Assembly (NCBI GenBank): GCA_964527775.1
Contig: CAZGQS010000005.1
Location: 62,001 to 126,000 of the forward strand
Direction of reading: 5' to 3'
Source: VMCP01 sp964527775
Lineage (GTDB): Bacteria > Bacteroidota > Bacteroidia > NS11-12g > UBA955
DNA: 64,000 nucleotides
The position numbers were made by a program, and so were the translations under genes. The stretch's first letter is position 1. Each line of letters begins with the position of its first letter. Shown here one piece after another: positions 52,939-62,269 of the stretch. The notes beneath the pieces are model-generated. The model saw nothing but the letters and a program-made list of their open reading frames with translations. It was not told where the DNA came from and did no database searches.

Positions 52939-55298
52939 CCAATACCAATAGCAACGGCAGTTTCATTCAACAAGAAACTGCCGAAGCTTCTATTGTTGAT
53001 GCTTTCAGATAGAATCCAACGTTGATTCAAAGCCAATGAAGGGTCTCTCAAAGGGATTCCCCAGTCCATCCTAAACATAAATACGCTCAAATCCCAACGC
53101 AGTCCAATTCCCGTGTTGAGAGCAATCTCACTCAAGAATGTTTGTCTATTGAGTACGCCGTAGGTTGGATTGGACGAAGACTGCTTAGATAAATTCCAAA
53201 TATTACCCGCATCCATAAACAAAGCGGTTTCCAAAAGTTTCCGGATTAAAGTAAAACGGTATTCAACGCTGGCTTCCAACAGGAACTCACCAGATCGGTC
53301 GATAAGGGTTGATGTGCTTCTGGGTGTGTTCCCAGGTCCTAGTCCGCGGGGTTTCCAAGCCCTTAATGAGTTGCTTCCGCCAATGAAATAACGTTTGTCG
53401 TAGGGTACTAAATTGCTGTTCCAGTAGGGAATGGCCATGCCCCAATTCACTTTGAAGGCAACAGAGTTAAGTTCATCTATGTTTTGTTTAAGGCGGAGTT
53501 CGGCTTCTAATTTGGTGTATTGAAAGTAGTTGACTCCCAGTAATTTATAGCTTGAATCAGGGCGATGATTTTCTTCAAATAAGTAACGATAAAGTCTGTG
53601 CCAATTTCCCGATGTCTCTACGCCCAATCTGAGGAAGGTGGAAACTTGCCCAGGTTTTTTGGTGTTGTTTGAATAAACCATACCCAATTTGGTGGGTGTA
53701 ATGATTTGGTCTGTAAAAACGCGTCTCACAAATTCTTGGTCCAACTTAGGGAGTTGGGGCAGAAATTCTTCACTGATTTGATTTCGGTTGAAACTGATTT
53801 CAAAGGGGGTGTAGTACCAGCTCAATTTGTTTTTCAAAAACTGCAAAGAAAGAGATGCGGGCAATGAACTACGGGTAAAATTGGGGTTCTGCTCGTATTG
53901 GTAGCTGATATTTAAAAGAGTGTTTTGCTGTTCGTATTCGTTCAGGCCTTTCACTTTTGAAATGAATCCAAAACGGGGCAATCTTAAAGATGCAACCACG
54001 GCCTGTTGTAAACCGGTAAACAGGTCAGTGATGTCGTTTCGTTTAAAAATGGCTTCATACGAGGTGATAGAAGATAACTTGAAATACTCACCATTTCCGA
54101 AGGTGTTTCGGTTAGAAAATGATAGAATTCCTGCCAAGCCAAAGCTTCGTTGAGTAGAGGTTTGGAAGTTTAAACCAGAACTTCCTTGTGGAGAATAGAG
54201 GAACTGTGGTTCTGCTTCTAACCGCATTCTTGGTGCCGTTTTAAGGGTTATTCGTGGGCTTATTCGGAAGGTTTGAGTATCAATGTTTTGTTGGATATCA
54301 ACCTGACTGAAAATACCCAAATCAATCAATCGCCTGTAAGACTCCGTCCAACGTGTTTGTGAAAAGTGATCTCCAGAATCAATTGTGATGACTTGGTCAA
54401 GAATGGAAGGATTAAACGGATATTGATTTAACGTGATGTCAATTCCTGGAAATGAGGTAAACTTGGGTTTCTTGTTTTGCAAATATTGAGGGGAAGTATT
54501 TATGGTTACTTGCACCTTGTCAATGATGAACTTTTTGTGAGTCTTTTGACTGCCTGGTGGATCTAAAACAATTTTCACTTTCGCTTCTTTGCGTATTTGA
54601 CTGGTGTCAATTTCATAATGAAATGACTGCGCCGAAACGCTGTAATAACCAGAATCTCTGAAAACAGAGCTCAATTTTTCTTGGGCGTCTTGAAAACGAT
54701 TTAAATTGCATGGCCACCAAATCCTAAATTGGGGCATGCCTTTTACAGATTTCTTCAAAAGATCTTGCAATGTGGAATCGGGAGCATCATATGTGATCTC
54801 CGATATCTTGTAACGTGTTTCAGCGTTGGCGAGATATTTAACTTTCGCTTTTCGTTTGCCGAAGGTTACACCATAGCTGCAAGTGGCATCAAAATATCCC
54901 TGATTGAATAAGTAGTATTTTATGTTATCGGCAGAAATTTTTGCCAGTTGAGGATTGAAAAACACAGGTTCTTCACCCAATTCACGACGAAATTTTCTTC
55001 GCCAAGCCACTGAATCGGAACGTTCAGGATTTTTATTGTCTGTACCTAGTGCGTAGATCCATAGAAAAATGGGCAATCGGTTGAACAATACTCGTTTATT
55101 GGTTCGATGCAGTATTTGAGCATTGACCTCCCCAATGTCTTTGTCGGTGGTGATGACAGACACCGTGTTTTTCTTTAGCAGATGTTCGTTTTCGGGAATG
55201 ATCTTTCTTACTCCACAACCGGTATGCATAATTGTAACGGCCATCCCAAAAAGAATCGCTGAAAAAAATGCATATTTGCTGCGGAAAAATGGCGTCAT
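52926..55298 (-). CDS. TamL-type outer membrane assembly lipoprotein (BamA/TamA family)
   Basis: 790 residues. An N-terminal signal with a cysteine at residue 28 (MHTGCGVRKIIPENEHLL) resembles the Bacteroidota TamL lipoproteins, although the -3 residue (His) is unusual for a lipobox. POTRA-like domains follow (about 40-370, with HLLKKNTV and FDATCSYGVTFGKRKAKV). The C-terminal Omp85 barrel contains the signature DKRYFIGGSNSLRAWKPRGLGPG and a final aromatic strand (AIGIGYPF). It probably works with a TamB homologue in outer membrane biogenesis. Its start lies inside the trmH-like gene start on the other strand (10-base 5' overlap). Confidence 0.85.
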   Translation of the reverse strand: MTPFFRSKYAFFSAILFGMAVTIMHTGCGVRKIIPENEHLLKKNTVSVITTDKDIGEVNAQILHRTNKRVLFNRLPIFLWIYALGTDNKNPERSDSVAWRRKFRRELGEEPVFFNPQLAKISADNIKYYLFNQGYFDATCSYGVTFGKRKAKVKYLANAETRYKISEITYDAPDSTLQDLLKKSVKGMPQFRIWWPCNLNRFQDAQEKLSSVFRDSGYYSVSAQSFHYEIDTSQIRKEAKVKIVLDPPGSQKTHKKFIIDKVQVTINTSPQYLQNKKPKFTSFPGIDITLNQYPFNPSILDQVITIDSGDHFSQTRWTESYRRLIDLGIFSQVDIQQNIDTQTFRISPRITLKTAPRMRLEAEPQFLYSPQGSSGLNFQTSTQRSFGLAGILSFSNRNTFGNGEYFKLSSITSYEAIFKRNDITDLFTGLQQAVVASLRLPRFGFISKVKGLNEYEQQNTLLNISYQYEQNPNFTRSSLPASLSLQFLKNKLSWYYTPFEISFNRNQISEEFLPQLPKLDQEFVRRVFTDQIITPTKLGMVYSNNTKKPGQVSTFLRLGVETSGNWHRLYRYLFEENHRPDSSYKLLGVNYFQYTKLEAELRLKQNIDELNSVAFKVNWGMAIPYWNSNLVPYDKRYFIGGSNSLRAWKPRGLGPGNTPRSTSTLIDRSGEFLLEASVEYRFTLIRKLLETALFMDAGNIWNLSKQSSSNPTYGVLNRQTFLSEIALNTGIGLRWDLSVFMFRMDWGIPLRDPSLALNQRWILSESINNRSFGSFLLNETAVAIGIGYPF
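52955..52983. terminator. Perfect 10-bp hairpin after clpC, inside tamL
   Basis: CGGCAGTTTC and GAAACTGCCG form a perfect 10-bp stem with a 9-base loop, 17 bases after the clpC stop and within the last codons of tamL. No T run follows on either strand, so it may be a 3' end stabiliser or factor-aided terminator rather than a classical one. Confidence 0.5.
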
Positions 55299-56035
55299 TG
55301 GCTGAAATAAAACAAATTGCTTCTTTGAGGTACCCCAAATTCAGACAAAAATATGGTCAATTTGTGGTAGAAGGTCGAAAAGGGGTAGATGAAGTATTCC
55401 ACAGTAACCTAAAAGTAGTCAAAATACTACTCACGGCAACCTACTTGTCAAAATTTGGCAAGCCCAACTGTGCTGAAAATCTCATGGAACAAGTTTCAGA
55501 AAAAGAAATGGAAAGAATGAGCCAAATGGATACTCCTCCAGGTATTCTTGCATGGATGGAGATTCCAATTGTTGTTCAAAAACCGGAACACGCCCCATTT
55601 TATTTGATTTTAGACGGAATTTCTGACCCCAGTAATTTGGGTGCGATACTTAGAATTGCTGATTGGTATGGGCTAAACCAAGTCATTCTATCGTCAGATT
55701 GTACCGATGAGTACAACTTGAAGTGCGTTACAGCAAGTATGGGCTCATTTACCCGAGTGAAATGCATCAGATTAGATTTAGATCACTTTCTTTCGGGGGT
55801 GACAACCGTTTATGGCGCTCTGCTAAACGGTCAATCCATTTACGAGGCATCTGAAAAGATGGGCCAAACACCCCAACCTCAAGCTCTGATAATTGGTTCT
55901 GAATCACACGGCATCAGAGAAAATTTATTGACTCGAATCAATCACCCCGTCACCATCCCTCGGATTGGTGGAGCTGAATCATTGAATGCGTCTGTCGCCA
56001 CTGGAATATTGCTTGACCGATTTTTGGGCAAATAA
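55289..56035 (+). CDS. TrmH/SpoU-family RNA 2'-O-methyltransferase
   Basis: 248 residues from the ATG at 55289, chosen because the family starts at this point (ASLAEIKQIASL...KFRQKYGQFVVEG). The N-terminal substrate-binding domain is followed by the SPOUT knot motifs ILDGISDPSNLGAILR, ALIIGSESHGI and IPRIGGAESLNASVATGI. It methylates ribose in tRNA or rRNA; the exact target is unknown. It is divergent from tamL with overlapping 5' ends. Confidence 0.9.
   Translation: MASLAEIKQIASLRYPKFRQKYGQFVVEGRKGVDEVFHSNLKVVKILLTATYLSKFGKPNCAENLMEQVSEKEMERMSQMDTPPGILAWMEIPIVVQKPEHAPFYLILDGISDPSNLGAILRIADWYGLNQVILSSDCTDEYNLKCVTASMGSFTRVKCIRLDLDHFLSGVTTVYGALLNGQSIYEASEKMGQTPQPQALIIGSESHGIRENLLTRINHPVTIPRIGGAESLNASVATGILLDRFLGK
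55346..55353 (-). promoter_or_regulatory. Possible -7 element for tamL
   Basis: On the minus strand TATTTTTG fits TAnnTTTG, 47 bases upstream of the tamL start and inside the divergent methyltransferase gene. The -33 box is not evident. Confidence 0.3.
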
Positions 56036-56076
56036 CCTCCAGTTTTCTTATATTTGATATTTATCCAAAATTTGCT

Positions 56077-59000
56077 GTGAGTCCCATTCGTGCGCAACTA
56101 CTATCGTTCATTCGATCCTATCACAAAAAGCAATTTTTGGGCGCACTTTTGTTGGTTTTGCTGGAATCTATCATTCTGTTTTACGGCGTAAATTACACTG
56201 AACACTTTTTATGGCTAAGTGCTTCGGGTAGAAAGGGTCTCTTTTTCTTCTGGTGGATATTATTGCTGACGCTTTTTATTTGGCAACTGGGAAAACCCTT
56301 GCTGCAATGGTTGGGACTTAGAAATGGCTTGTCGCAAACCGATGCGGCCTTGATCATTGGCAAATACTTTCCCGAAGTTCAAGATCGGTTGCTCAATCTA
56401 TTGCAGTTGGAAGATATGAGTAGGCAGCAAGATTGGCCTCTACTTGAAAAAAGCATCCAACAAAAAACCCAAGATTTAAATAAATTTTCCTTTTTCCAAG
56501 CACTCGAATGGCAACAATTTAGAAAGCAAGCCATTCGATTTGGCTCCATCATATTGGTGATGACCCTTTGGGGTGTATATGATGCGCAGAATATATCTGC
56601 AGCTTCCCAACGCTGGTTTAATTTCGATAAAGAGTTCGTTCAAAAGGCACCTTTTGACTTTGTTCGATTAGACACTCATCAATTTGTGGCAGAAGGAGGT
56701 TCGGCAGAAATTAAATTGAAGTTTGAAGGAAAAGCCCTTCCTACGGGAGCTGAAATTCAAATCAATGATGGGGTTGTCATTCCCATGAACAAAGGGAATA
56801 ATCAGGTATTTACTTTCAATCTGAAATCTTTAAATCAATCTACTAAATTCAAGTTTCTATCAGGGAAGTTTTCGAGCAAGGAATTTAACTTACACGTAAT
56901 AAAGCTCCCCAAGTGGAAAGGCATCTCAATTAAGGCACATTATCCAGCGTACACTGGATGGAAAGATGCTGAAATTGACAATTTTGAACAATTTCAAGTC
57001 CCCGAAGGAACCCAATTACACATCAGTTTGCAAACCGAAAATACCAAGACCATCCACTGGCGTCAAAACAACTTGAAACAGTTTTTTTCTATCAGAGACC
57101 CTAAAAAACAAACTGACATTAGAACGGTGATTCATGAAGACGCCCATTTTAAAGGAACCTTGGAAAAGCAAAATTCGTCTGATTCCATAGGTTTTTTTGT
57201 TTCATGCATTAAAGATGAGTTCCCAGAACTTTTTGTGGAGTCAAAAACTTCTGATTTGAATCCATTTCAACACTTCTTTTCAATATTAGCCAATGATGAT
57301 TACGGTATTAGTGATGCTTGGGTTGAAATTCGAAATTCTGAAAAAGAAGAGTTTCAAAAAGTCAATACATTCTCAAATCCTGGAATTAGTAAGGTTTTTG
57401 GTGCTGATTGGGCATATCAACTCAATCAAGATGAGCAATTAGAAATTCGGTTTGCGGTTCGTGATAATGATGCTTTACGCAGAGGTAAAGTGCGTTACAG
57501 CGTCCCCCAAAAAATCAAAGCCCCGTCCAAAACAGAATTAGAGAAAATTACTCAACAGCAAAAAATTGAATTGGAGAAATCTTTGGGTTCTGTGCAAAAA
57601 CAAGCGCAAAACCTTCGGAAGGAGTCGGAAAAACTTCAAGAAAACTTAAAGTCTTCACAATCAATGTCATTCGATACCAAGGAGAAGATAGAAGATTGGG
57701 CCAAGAAACAGGAAGAACGACTAAAACAAGCAGAGAAGATTCAAGAAAAACTGAAACAACAAGAGCAGAATTTAAAGTCTCAAGACCCGGAATTGAAAGA
57801 AAGGCGTGAAGAAATTAGCGAGAAAATCAAGGATATGAAAAATCCGGAACTCGAAAAGTTGCTTCAAGAATTGAATGAATTGCTGCAAAAAAATGCTCCT
57901 CAAGAGCAGGTGGAAAAGAAGATGCGAGACATCAATCAGCAAGTTAAAAATCAGGAACAGCAATTGGAAAACATCATGGAACAGCTCAAAGAACTTCGTT
58001 TGGAAGAGTCTGTTAAAAATCAGATAGATCAAATGAAGAACTGGTCTGAAAAAATGAAGGAAATTGCTAAGAAAACCGAAACCCTCAATAAAAAAGACGA
58101 CGCCCAACGTGCCGAACTGGAAAAACAGATCAATGAGCAAAAAAAGGAATTGCAAGATCTCAAAGAAAAGGCAGCCGATATCCAAAAACAAAACAAAGAA
58201 TTAGAATCGCCCATGAACCTGAAAACGGGCGAGAAGTCCATGGATAAAGCCCAGGAATCTTTAGATAAAGCGCAGCAAGAACTTCAGAAAAAGCAAGACG
58301 AAAAGAGCGCTGAAGACCAGAAAAAATCAGCAGAAGAAATGGACAAGGCCCAAAAAGAAATGGAAGAAAGCATGGAACAATCTCAGAAAGAGCGACTTTC
58401 CGAAGATATGGCCACCTTAAGATCATTGCTGGAGGGTTTGATTGAGGTTTCACACCGACAAGAATCTATTTTTACTGAACTTAAAGGATTGAAAAGCGAT
58501 AACCCAAGGGTTTTGGTGTTGAATAGAAATCAGGTTTTGGTTAAGGAAATGGCTTTGAATTTGGAAGACAGTCTCAGAGCTTTGGCTAAACGACAACCCA
58601 TGGTATCGGAAAGAGTTACCAAGGAACTGAACAAGATCAATGATTATCTGGAATCTTCGTTGAGCGATTTGAAAAACAGAGATGTTCGAAGGGCGGCAGC
58701 CAATCAGCAATTTGTAATGACCGGCTTTAACGACTTGGCAGTGATGCTGATGGAGAGCTTGAAAAATGTGCAACAAAAGATGTCACAGCAAAATCAAAAA
58801 TCTCAATCCAAGAGTGGCCAATCTTGCAGCAATCCCAATAAATCAGGAAACTCCGGAAAAACCAAAATGGGTAAAGGGTCAAAGTTGTCTGAGGCACAGA
58901 AACAGTTGGGTGAGCAACTCCAAAAAATGCAGCAAGGTCAACAGCAAGGAAAGCAAGGCCAACAAGGCGAAAAATCAGGTTCCAATGGTGAACCCAAATC

Positions 59001-59493
59001 AGGCAACGGCAAGGAATCAAAACAAGGTCAACAGGGTGGCAAATCAGGGGGGAAGGAGCAGGGTCGCACCTTGGAGCAAGACTTGGTAGAAATGGCTTTA
59101 TTGCAAGAGCAACTGCGCAGACAAATTCAAGAATTGCGCAAAGAAGCCTTGAAAAACGGCAATACCGGTGATGCAGCGAATCTTCACAAATTGGAGCAAT
59201 TGATGGAGGAACAAGAAAAAAATCTGGTGAATAAAACCTTAGATGAAAGAAGTGTACAACGACAAAAAGAAATCATGACTCGGTTGTTGGAGCACGAGAA
59301 AGCTGAACGAAAGCAAGGCGAAGAAGACAATAGAGAGAGTCAACAAGGTAAACCCAAGGAAATCCTTGTTCCCGACGAAATTCGTTTAGAGACACAAAAA
59401 CGCATCAAGCAAAAGGAACAATTACAGAGAATTCCCCCCGCATTAAATCCGTACTACGAAGAAAAAATTAAGCAACTCCCGCGCCAGCGTTGA
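56077..59493 (+). CDS. DUF4175 family membrane protein with long coiled coil
   Basis: 1138 residues, GTG start. Two or three transmembrane helices lie in the first 170 residues (about 18-40, 54-72, 150-168). A beta-rich region follows (about 200-480), then a very long Gln/Glu/Lys coiled coil (about 490-770). After a helical part comes a Gln/Gly/Lys/Ser-rich low-complexity stretch (about 900-1010, with repeats like QQGKQGQQG), and finally a last helical segment. This matches the DUF4175 family of Bacteroidota, function unknown. The antisense frames are phenylalanine-rich shadows. It overlaps the convergent metG by 26 bases. Confidence 0.8.
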   Translation: MSPIRAQLLSFIRSYHKKQFLGALLLVLLESIILFYGVNYTEHFLWLSASGRKGLFFFWWILLLTLFIWQLGKPLLQWLGLRNGLSQTDAALIIGKYFPEVQDRLLNLLQLEDMSRQQDWPLLEKSIQQKTQDLNKFSFFQALEWQQFRKQAIRFGSIILVMTLWGVYDAQNISAASQRWFNFDKEFVQKAPFDFVRLDTHQFVAEGGSAEIKLKFEGKALPTGAEIQINDGVVIPMNKGNNQVFTFNLKSLNQSTKFKFLSGKFSSKEFNLHVIKLPKWKGISIKAHYPAYTGWKDAEIDNFEQFQVPEGTQLHISLQTENTKTIHWRQNNLKQFFSIRDPKKQTDIRTVIHEDAHFKGTLEKQNSSDSIGFFVSCIKDEFPELFVESKTSDLNPFQHFFSILANDDYGISDAWVEIRNSEKEEFQKVNTFSNPGISKVFGADWAYQLNQDEQLEIRFAVRDNDALRRGKVRYSVPQKIKAPSKTELEKITQQQKIELEKSLGSVQKQAQNLRKESEKLQENLKSSQSMSFDTKEKIEDWAKKQEERLKQAEKIQEKLKQQEQNLKSQDPELKERREEISEKIKDMKNPELEKLLQELNELLQKNAPQEQVEKKMRDINQQVKNQEQQLENIMEQLKELRLEESVKNQIDQMKNWSEKMKEIAKKTETLNKKDDAQRAELEKQINEQKKELQDLKEKAADIQKQNKELESPMNLKTGEKSMDKAQESLDKAQQELQKKQDEKSAEDQKKSAEEMDKAQKEMEESMEQSQKERLSEDMATLRSLLEGLIEVSHRQESIFTELKGLKSDNPRVLVLNRNQVLVKEMALNLEDSLRALAKRQPMVSERVTKELNKINDYLESSLSDLKNRDVRRAAANQQFVMTGFNDLAVMLMESLKNVQQKMSQQNQKSQSKSGQSCSNPNKSGNSGKTKMGKGSKLSEAQKQLGEQLQKMQQGQQQGKQGQQGEKSGSNGEPKSGNGKESKQGQQGGKSGGKEQGRTLEQDLVEMALLQEQLRRQIQELRKEALKNGNTGDAANLHKLEQLMEEQEKNLVNKTLDERSVQRQKEIMTRLLEHEKAERKQGEEDNRESQQGKPKEILVPDEIRLETQKRIKQKEQLQRIPPALNPYYEEKIKQLPRQR

Positions 59494-61510
59494 TGTTTGC
59501 CGAAGGTCTAACAAAATGCAGTTTTCCGTTGCTGTCTTCGGCCATTAAGATCATACCATGACTTTCAATGCCTCTCATCTTGCGAGGAGACAAATTAGCT
59601 AAATAAAGTACTTGTTGACCCATGCATTCTTCAGGGGTAAAATGCATGGCAATTCCTGATAAAACGGTGCGTTCTTCGCTGCCCAAGCTCAAGGTCAATT
59701 TGAGAAGTTTATCGGCTTTTTCTACTTTTTCGCAATTTACCACGGTTGCAATTCTCAAATCTAATTTGGCAAAGTCATCGTATTGGATCAATGGCTTTTC
59801 AATGGTCAATTCTTCTTCAATGGCAACAGTTTCAGCAGTAGGTGCAGGGATAGAGGCTTGAAGTTTATTGATTTGATTTTCAATGATGTCATCTTCCATT
59901 TTTGCAAATAACAAGCTCAATTCACCAATTTTGGAGCCATTTTCAGGCGAAAACCATTCGCCTTTTTGCCAAAACGCTGCTTTTTGAGCGTCGTTGAATT
60001 CAATGCCCAATTGGATTTGCAACTTTTTGAACGTATTGGGTAAGAAAATTTCAGACGCTAGACACAAATTACACAATACTTCGTAGGCAAATTGCATGAT
60101 TTCTGCGGTTTTATCAGCGTCGGTTTTGATGAGTTTCCATGGTTCGTGGTCAGCCAAATACTTGTTTCCAAAACGAGCCAATTCCATCAATGCCACTTGT
60201 GCATCACGGAATTTGTATTGCTGAACCTTATCTAAAATGGGTTGAATGTACTCTTGTGCAAGTTGGCTGTGTTCAAAGGTGTGTGCTTTTGAAGGAATTA
60301 TACCCTCATAGTATTTGTTCATGAGCACCAGAACTCTATTGGCGAAATTGCCATAAATTCCCACCAATTCACTGTTGATTCGGGTTTGGTAGTCCTTCCA
60401 AGTGAATTCAGAATCTTTCGTTTCAGGTGCGATGGAATTAAGTACATACCTTAATTCGTCTTCTCGGCCGGGTAATTCATCGAGGTATTCATTGAGCCAT
60501 ACCGCCCAATTTCTGGATGTAGAGATTTTTTGTCCCTCCAAATTCAAAAATTCATTGGCAGGCACCTGCGATGGCACTACATAACCATTGCCTCTCAAGT
60601 GCAGCATAGCTGGAAAGATGATGCAATGAAAAACAATGTTGTCTTTACCAATGAAATGAATCAATTGCGAATCGCCTGTCCACCAATCTTGCCAATCATT
60701 GGGACGCGCTTCTTTGGTTGCAGAAATGTACCCAATAGGGGCTTCAAACCAGACATAAAGCACTTTGCCTTCGGCATTTTCAACAGGTACGGGAATTCCC
60801 CAGTCCAAATCGCGGGTCATGGCTCGCTCTTTCAATCCGTCATTCAACCAACTCTTGCATTGCCCCAATACGTTTGATTTCCATGACGTTTTAGAATGAA
60901 TATACTCGTTTAAAAACGATTCTTGGAGTTCATCCAACGGTAAATACCAGTTTTTGGTTTCTTTCAAAACCGGTACCGCACCCGATAGGGCTGATTTGGG
61001 ATTTTTTAGTTCCGAGGGACTTAAAGTCGAGCCACATTTTTCGCACTGATCACCGTAGGCACCCGGGTTGTTGCATTTCGGACAATCGCCTGTTATGTAT
61101 CTGTCGGCCAAAAATTGGGTGGCTTCAGGGTCAAAAAACTGTTCAGATATGATTTCTCTAAAGGCACCTTTATCGAGCAGGTCTTTAAAGAATTCTTGTG
61201 CTGTTTCTTTATGCGTTTGTGAACTGGTTCTTGAATAAATGTCAAACTGAATTCCCAAGCGTTCAAAAGAATCCTTGATAATGCCGTGATACCTGTCAAC
61301 CACATCTTGAGGTGTGATTCCTTCTTTCCGAGCCCTCAAGGTAATAGGAACACCGTGTTCATCACTTCCGCAAACAAACAGAGTTTCCTTTCCTTGCAAA
61401 CGACAAAAGCGGGCGTAGATATCAGCGGGGATATATACTCCAGCTAGGTGCCCAATGTGAACGGGGCCGTTGGCGTAGGGAAGGGCGGCAGTGATGGTGG
61501 TCTTTGACAT
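59468..61510 (-). CDS. metG: Methionyl-tRNA synthetase
   Basis: 680 residues. The class I HIGH motif is PYANGPVHIGHLAG. A four-cysteine zinc knuckle (CPKCNNPGAYGDQCEKCG) marks the MetG1 type, and the KMSKS loop is represented by GQKISTSRN. An anticodon-binding helical domain and a C-terminal Trbp111-like tRNA-binding domain (about 580-680, DLRIATVVNCEKVEKADKLL) follow. It charges tRNA-Met in the cytoplasm. It converges on the DUF4175 gene with a 26-base overlap. Confidence 0.97.
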   Translation of the reverse strand: MSKTTITAALPYANGPVHIGHLAGVYIPADIYARFCRLQGKETLFVCGSDEHGVPITLRARKEGITPQDVVDRYHGIIKDSFERLGIQFDIYSRTSSQTHKETAQEFFKDLLDKGAFREIISEQFFDPEATQFLADRYITGDCPKCNNPGAYGDQCEKCGSTLSPSELKNPKSALSGAVPVLKETKNWYLPLDELQESFLNEYIHSKTSWKSNVLGQCKSWLNDGLKERAMTRDLDWGIPVPVENAEGKVLYVWFEAPIGYISATKEARPNDWQDWWTGDSQLIHFIGKDNIVFHCIIFPAMLHLRGNGYVVPSQVPANEFLNLEGQKISTSRNWAVWLNEYLDELPGREDELRYVLNSIAPETKDSEFTWKDYQTRINSELVGIYGNFANRVLVLMNKYYEGIIPSKAHTFEHSQLAQEYIQPILDKVQQYKFRDAQVALMELARFGNKYLADHEPWKLIKTDADKTAEIMQFAYEVLCNLCLASEIFLPNTFKKLQIQLGIEFNDAQKAAFWQKGEWFSPENGSKIGELSLLFAKMEDDIIENQINKLQASIPAPTAETVAIEEELTIEKPLIQYDDFAKLDLRIATVVNCEKVEKADKLLKLTLSLGSEERTVLSGIAMHFTPEECMGQQVLYLANLSPRKMRGIESHGMILMAEDSNGKLHFVRPSANINAGAGVA

Positions 61511-61514
61511 GCCG

Positions 61515-61522
61515 CAAAGGTA
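61515..61522 (-). promoter_or_regulatory. -7 element directly before metG
   Basis: On the minus strand TACCTTTG matches TAnnTTTG and ends 4 bases before the metG ATG at 61510, so the transcript would be leaderless or nearly so. A weak TTTC lies 20 bases upstream as a possible -33 box. Confidence 0.45.
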
Positions 61523-61523
61523 C

Positions 61524-61982
61524 TTAATCTTGAGTTTTCTTTGAAAGAGAATCTATGAGTTGTAACAATTCAGGGGTGTTTTCAGCGGTAAAGTTGAGAA
61601 TTTTTTGGTTCTTCAAGTGTATTCTCAACACCGTATTTCCATGGGTAGTGTAGGCCTTGCCGAATTTGGTGGAGTATCTGAGTCCCCATCCCCCGAAATC
61701 ACGCAGAGGATTGATTGTACAAAATTCAATGGTTTCAATTTCGTTTATGGGATAAGATTTTCTTTTCCAGATGAAGGGTTTGAAAGAAAAACTGAATTGA
61801 TTTTGGTCAAGTTCCCATTGAAGGTTAACGCTCCATAGTAGTCCCAAAACCAAAAATATAATTATAACTGGAGGTATTAATTCAACATTCAAAAAAGTGC
61901 TTGGGTTTTCCGTGTTGTTGTAAAACATGATTACCCACATGACCAATACTATTGGAACCGCAAACCAAAAGTAAGACTTCAT
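61524..61982 (-). CDS. Small membrane protein with PH-like C-terminal domain
   Basis: 152 residues from the ATG at 61982; 62006 (160 residues) is also possible. The longer frame to 62129 runs into rpmH and is rejected. Two transmembrane helices (about 5-22 and 33-52) are followed by a beta-rich domain with YPINEIETIEFCTINPLRDFG-like strands, which resembles the bacterial PH domain (bPH/YdbS-like) fold. Function unknown. It is divergent from rpmH and 13 bases before metG. Confidence 0.6.
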   Translation of the reverse strand: MKSYFWFAVPIVLVMWVIMFYNNTENPSTFLNVELIPPVIIIFLVLGLLWSVNLQWELDQNQFSFSFKPFIWKRKSYPINEIETIEFCTINPLRDFGGWGLRYSTKFGKAYTTHGNTVLRIHLKNQKILNFTAENTPELLQLIDSLSKKTQD

Positions 61983-62009
61983 TGTGTGGGTTTGAGAAAT
62001 TTTCATAAT

Positions 62010-62017
62010 CAAATGTA
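62010..62017 (-). promoter_or_regulatory. -7 element for the PH-like membrane protein
   Basis: On the minus strand TACATTTG matches TAnnTTTG. It is 27 bases upstream of the ATG at 61982, or 3 bases upstream of that at 62006, which is why the shorter start is preferred. Confidence 0.45.
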
Positions 62018-62025
62018 CAGATAAT

Positions 62026-62056
62026 TTTGTTTTTGCGAGAATGATTGTTAACTTTG
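62026..62056 (+). promoter_or_regulatory. Promoter of rpmH-rnpA
   Basis: TTTG (62026-62029), a 19-base spacer and TAACTTTG (62049-62056) fit the Bacteroidota -33/-7 consensus exactly. The rpmH ATG follows after 22 bases. Confidence 0.8.
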
Positions 62057-62078
62057 CAGCCCTTAAAAAGAAATCGCC

Positions 62079-62237
62079 ATGACTAAGCGCACATACCAAC
62101 CTTCGAACAGAAAGAGAAAAAACCGTCACGGATTCCGTGAGCGTATGGCTACATCAAACGGTCGCCGTGTTTTGGCTGCGCGCCGTGCACGTGGTCGTAA
62201 GAAATTGACTGTATCTGACGAGAAGTCTCACAAATAA
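62079..62237 (+). CDS. rpmH: Ribosomal protein bL34
   Basis: 52 residues, highly basic, beginning MTKRTYQPSNRKRKNRHGF with the universal bL34 motif (GFRERMATSNGRRVLAARRA). It is the usual partner of rnpA, 32 bases upstream of it. No SD sequence precedes it. Confidence 0.98.
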   Translation: MTKRTYQPSNRKRKNRHGFRERMATSNGRRVLAARRARGRKKLTVSDEKSHK

Positions 62238-62269
62238 GACTTCTGTAGCAGAATAGTTGCTGGTTGCTC

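Noticed and set aside
57772..58241. Phe/Leu-rich minus-strand frames over the DUF4175 gene
   Set aside because: They are the complement of the Gln/Lys/Glu coiled coil; membrane-like look is an artefact of complementing A-rich codons.
59499..59542. GCCGAAG/CTTCGGC inverted repeat at the DUF4175/metG end
   Set aside because: The loop is 30 bases and no T run follows; metG codons explain it.
62007..62129. Longer start of the PH-like membrane protein
   Set aside because: The extension runs antisense through rpmH and both promoters and has no membrane-protein character.
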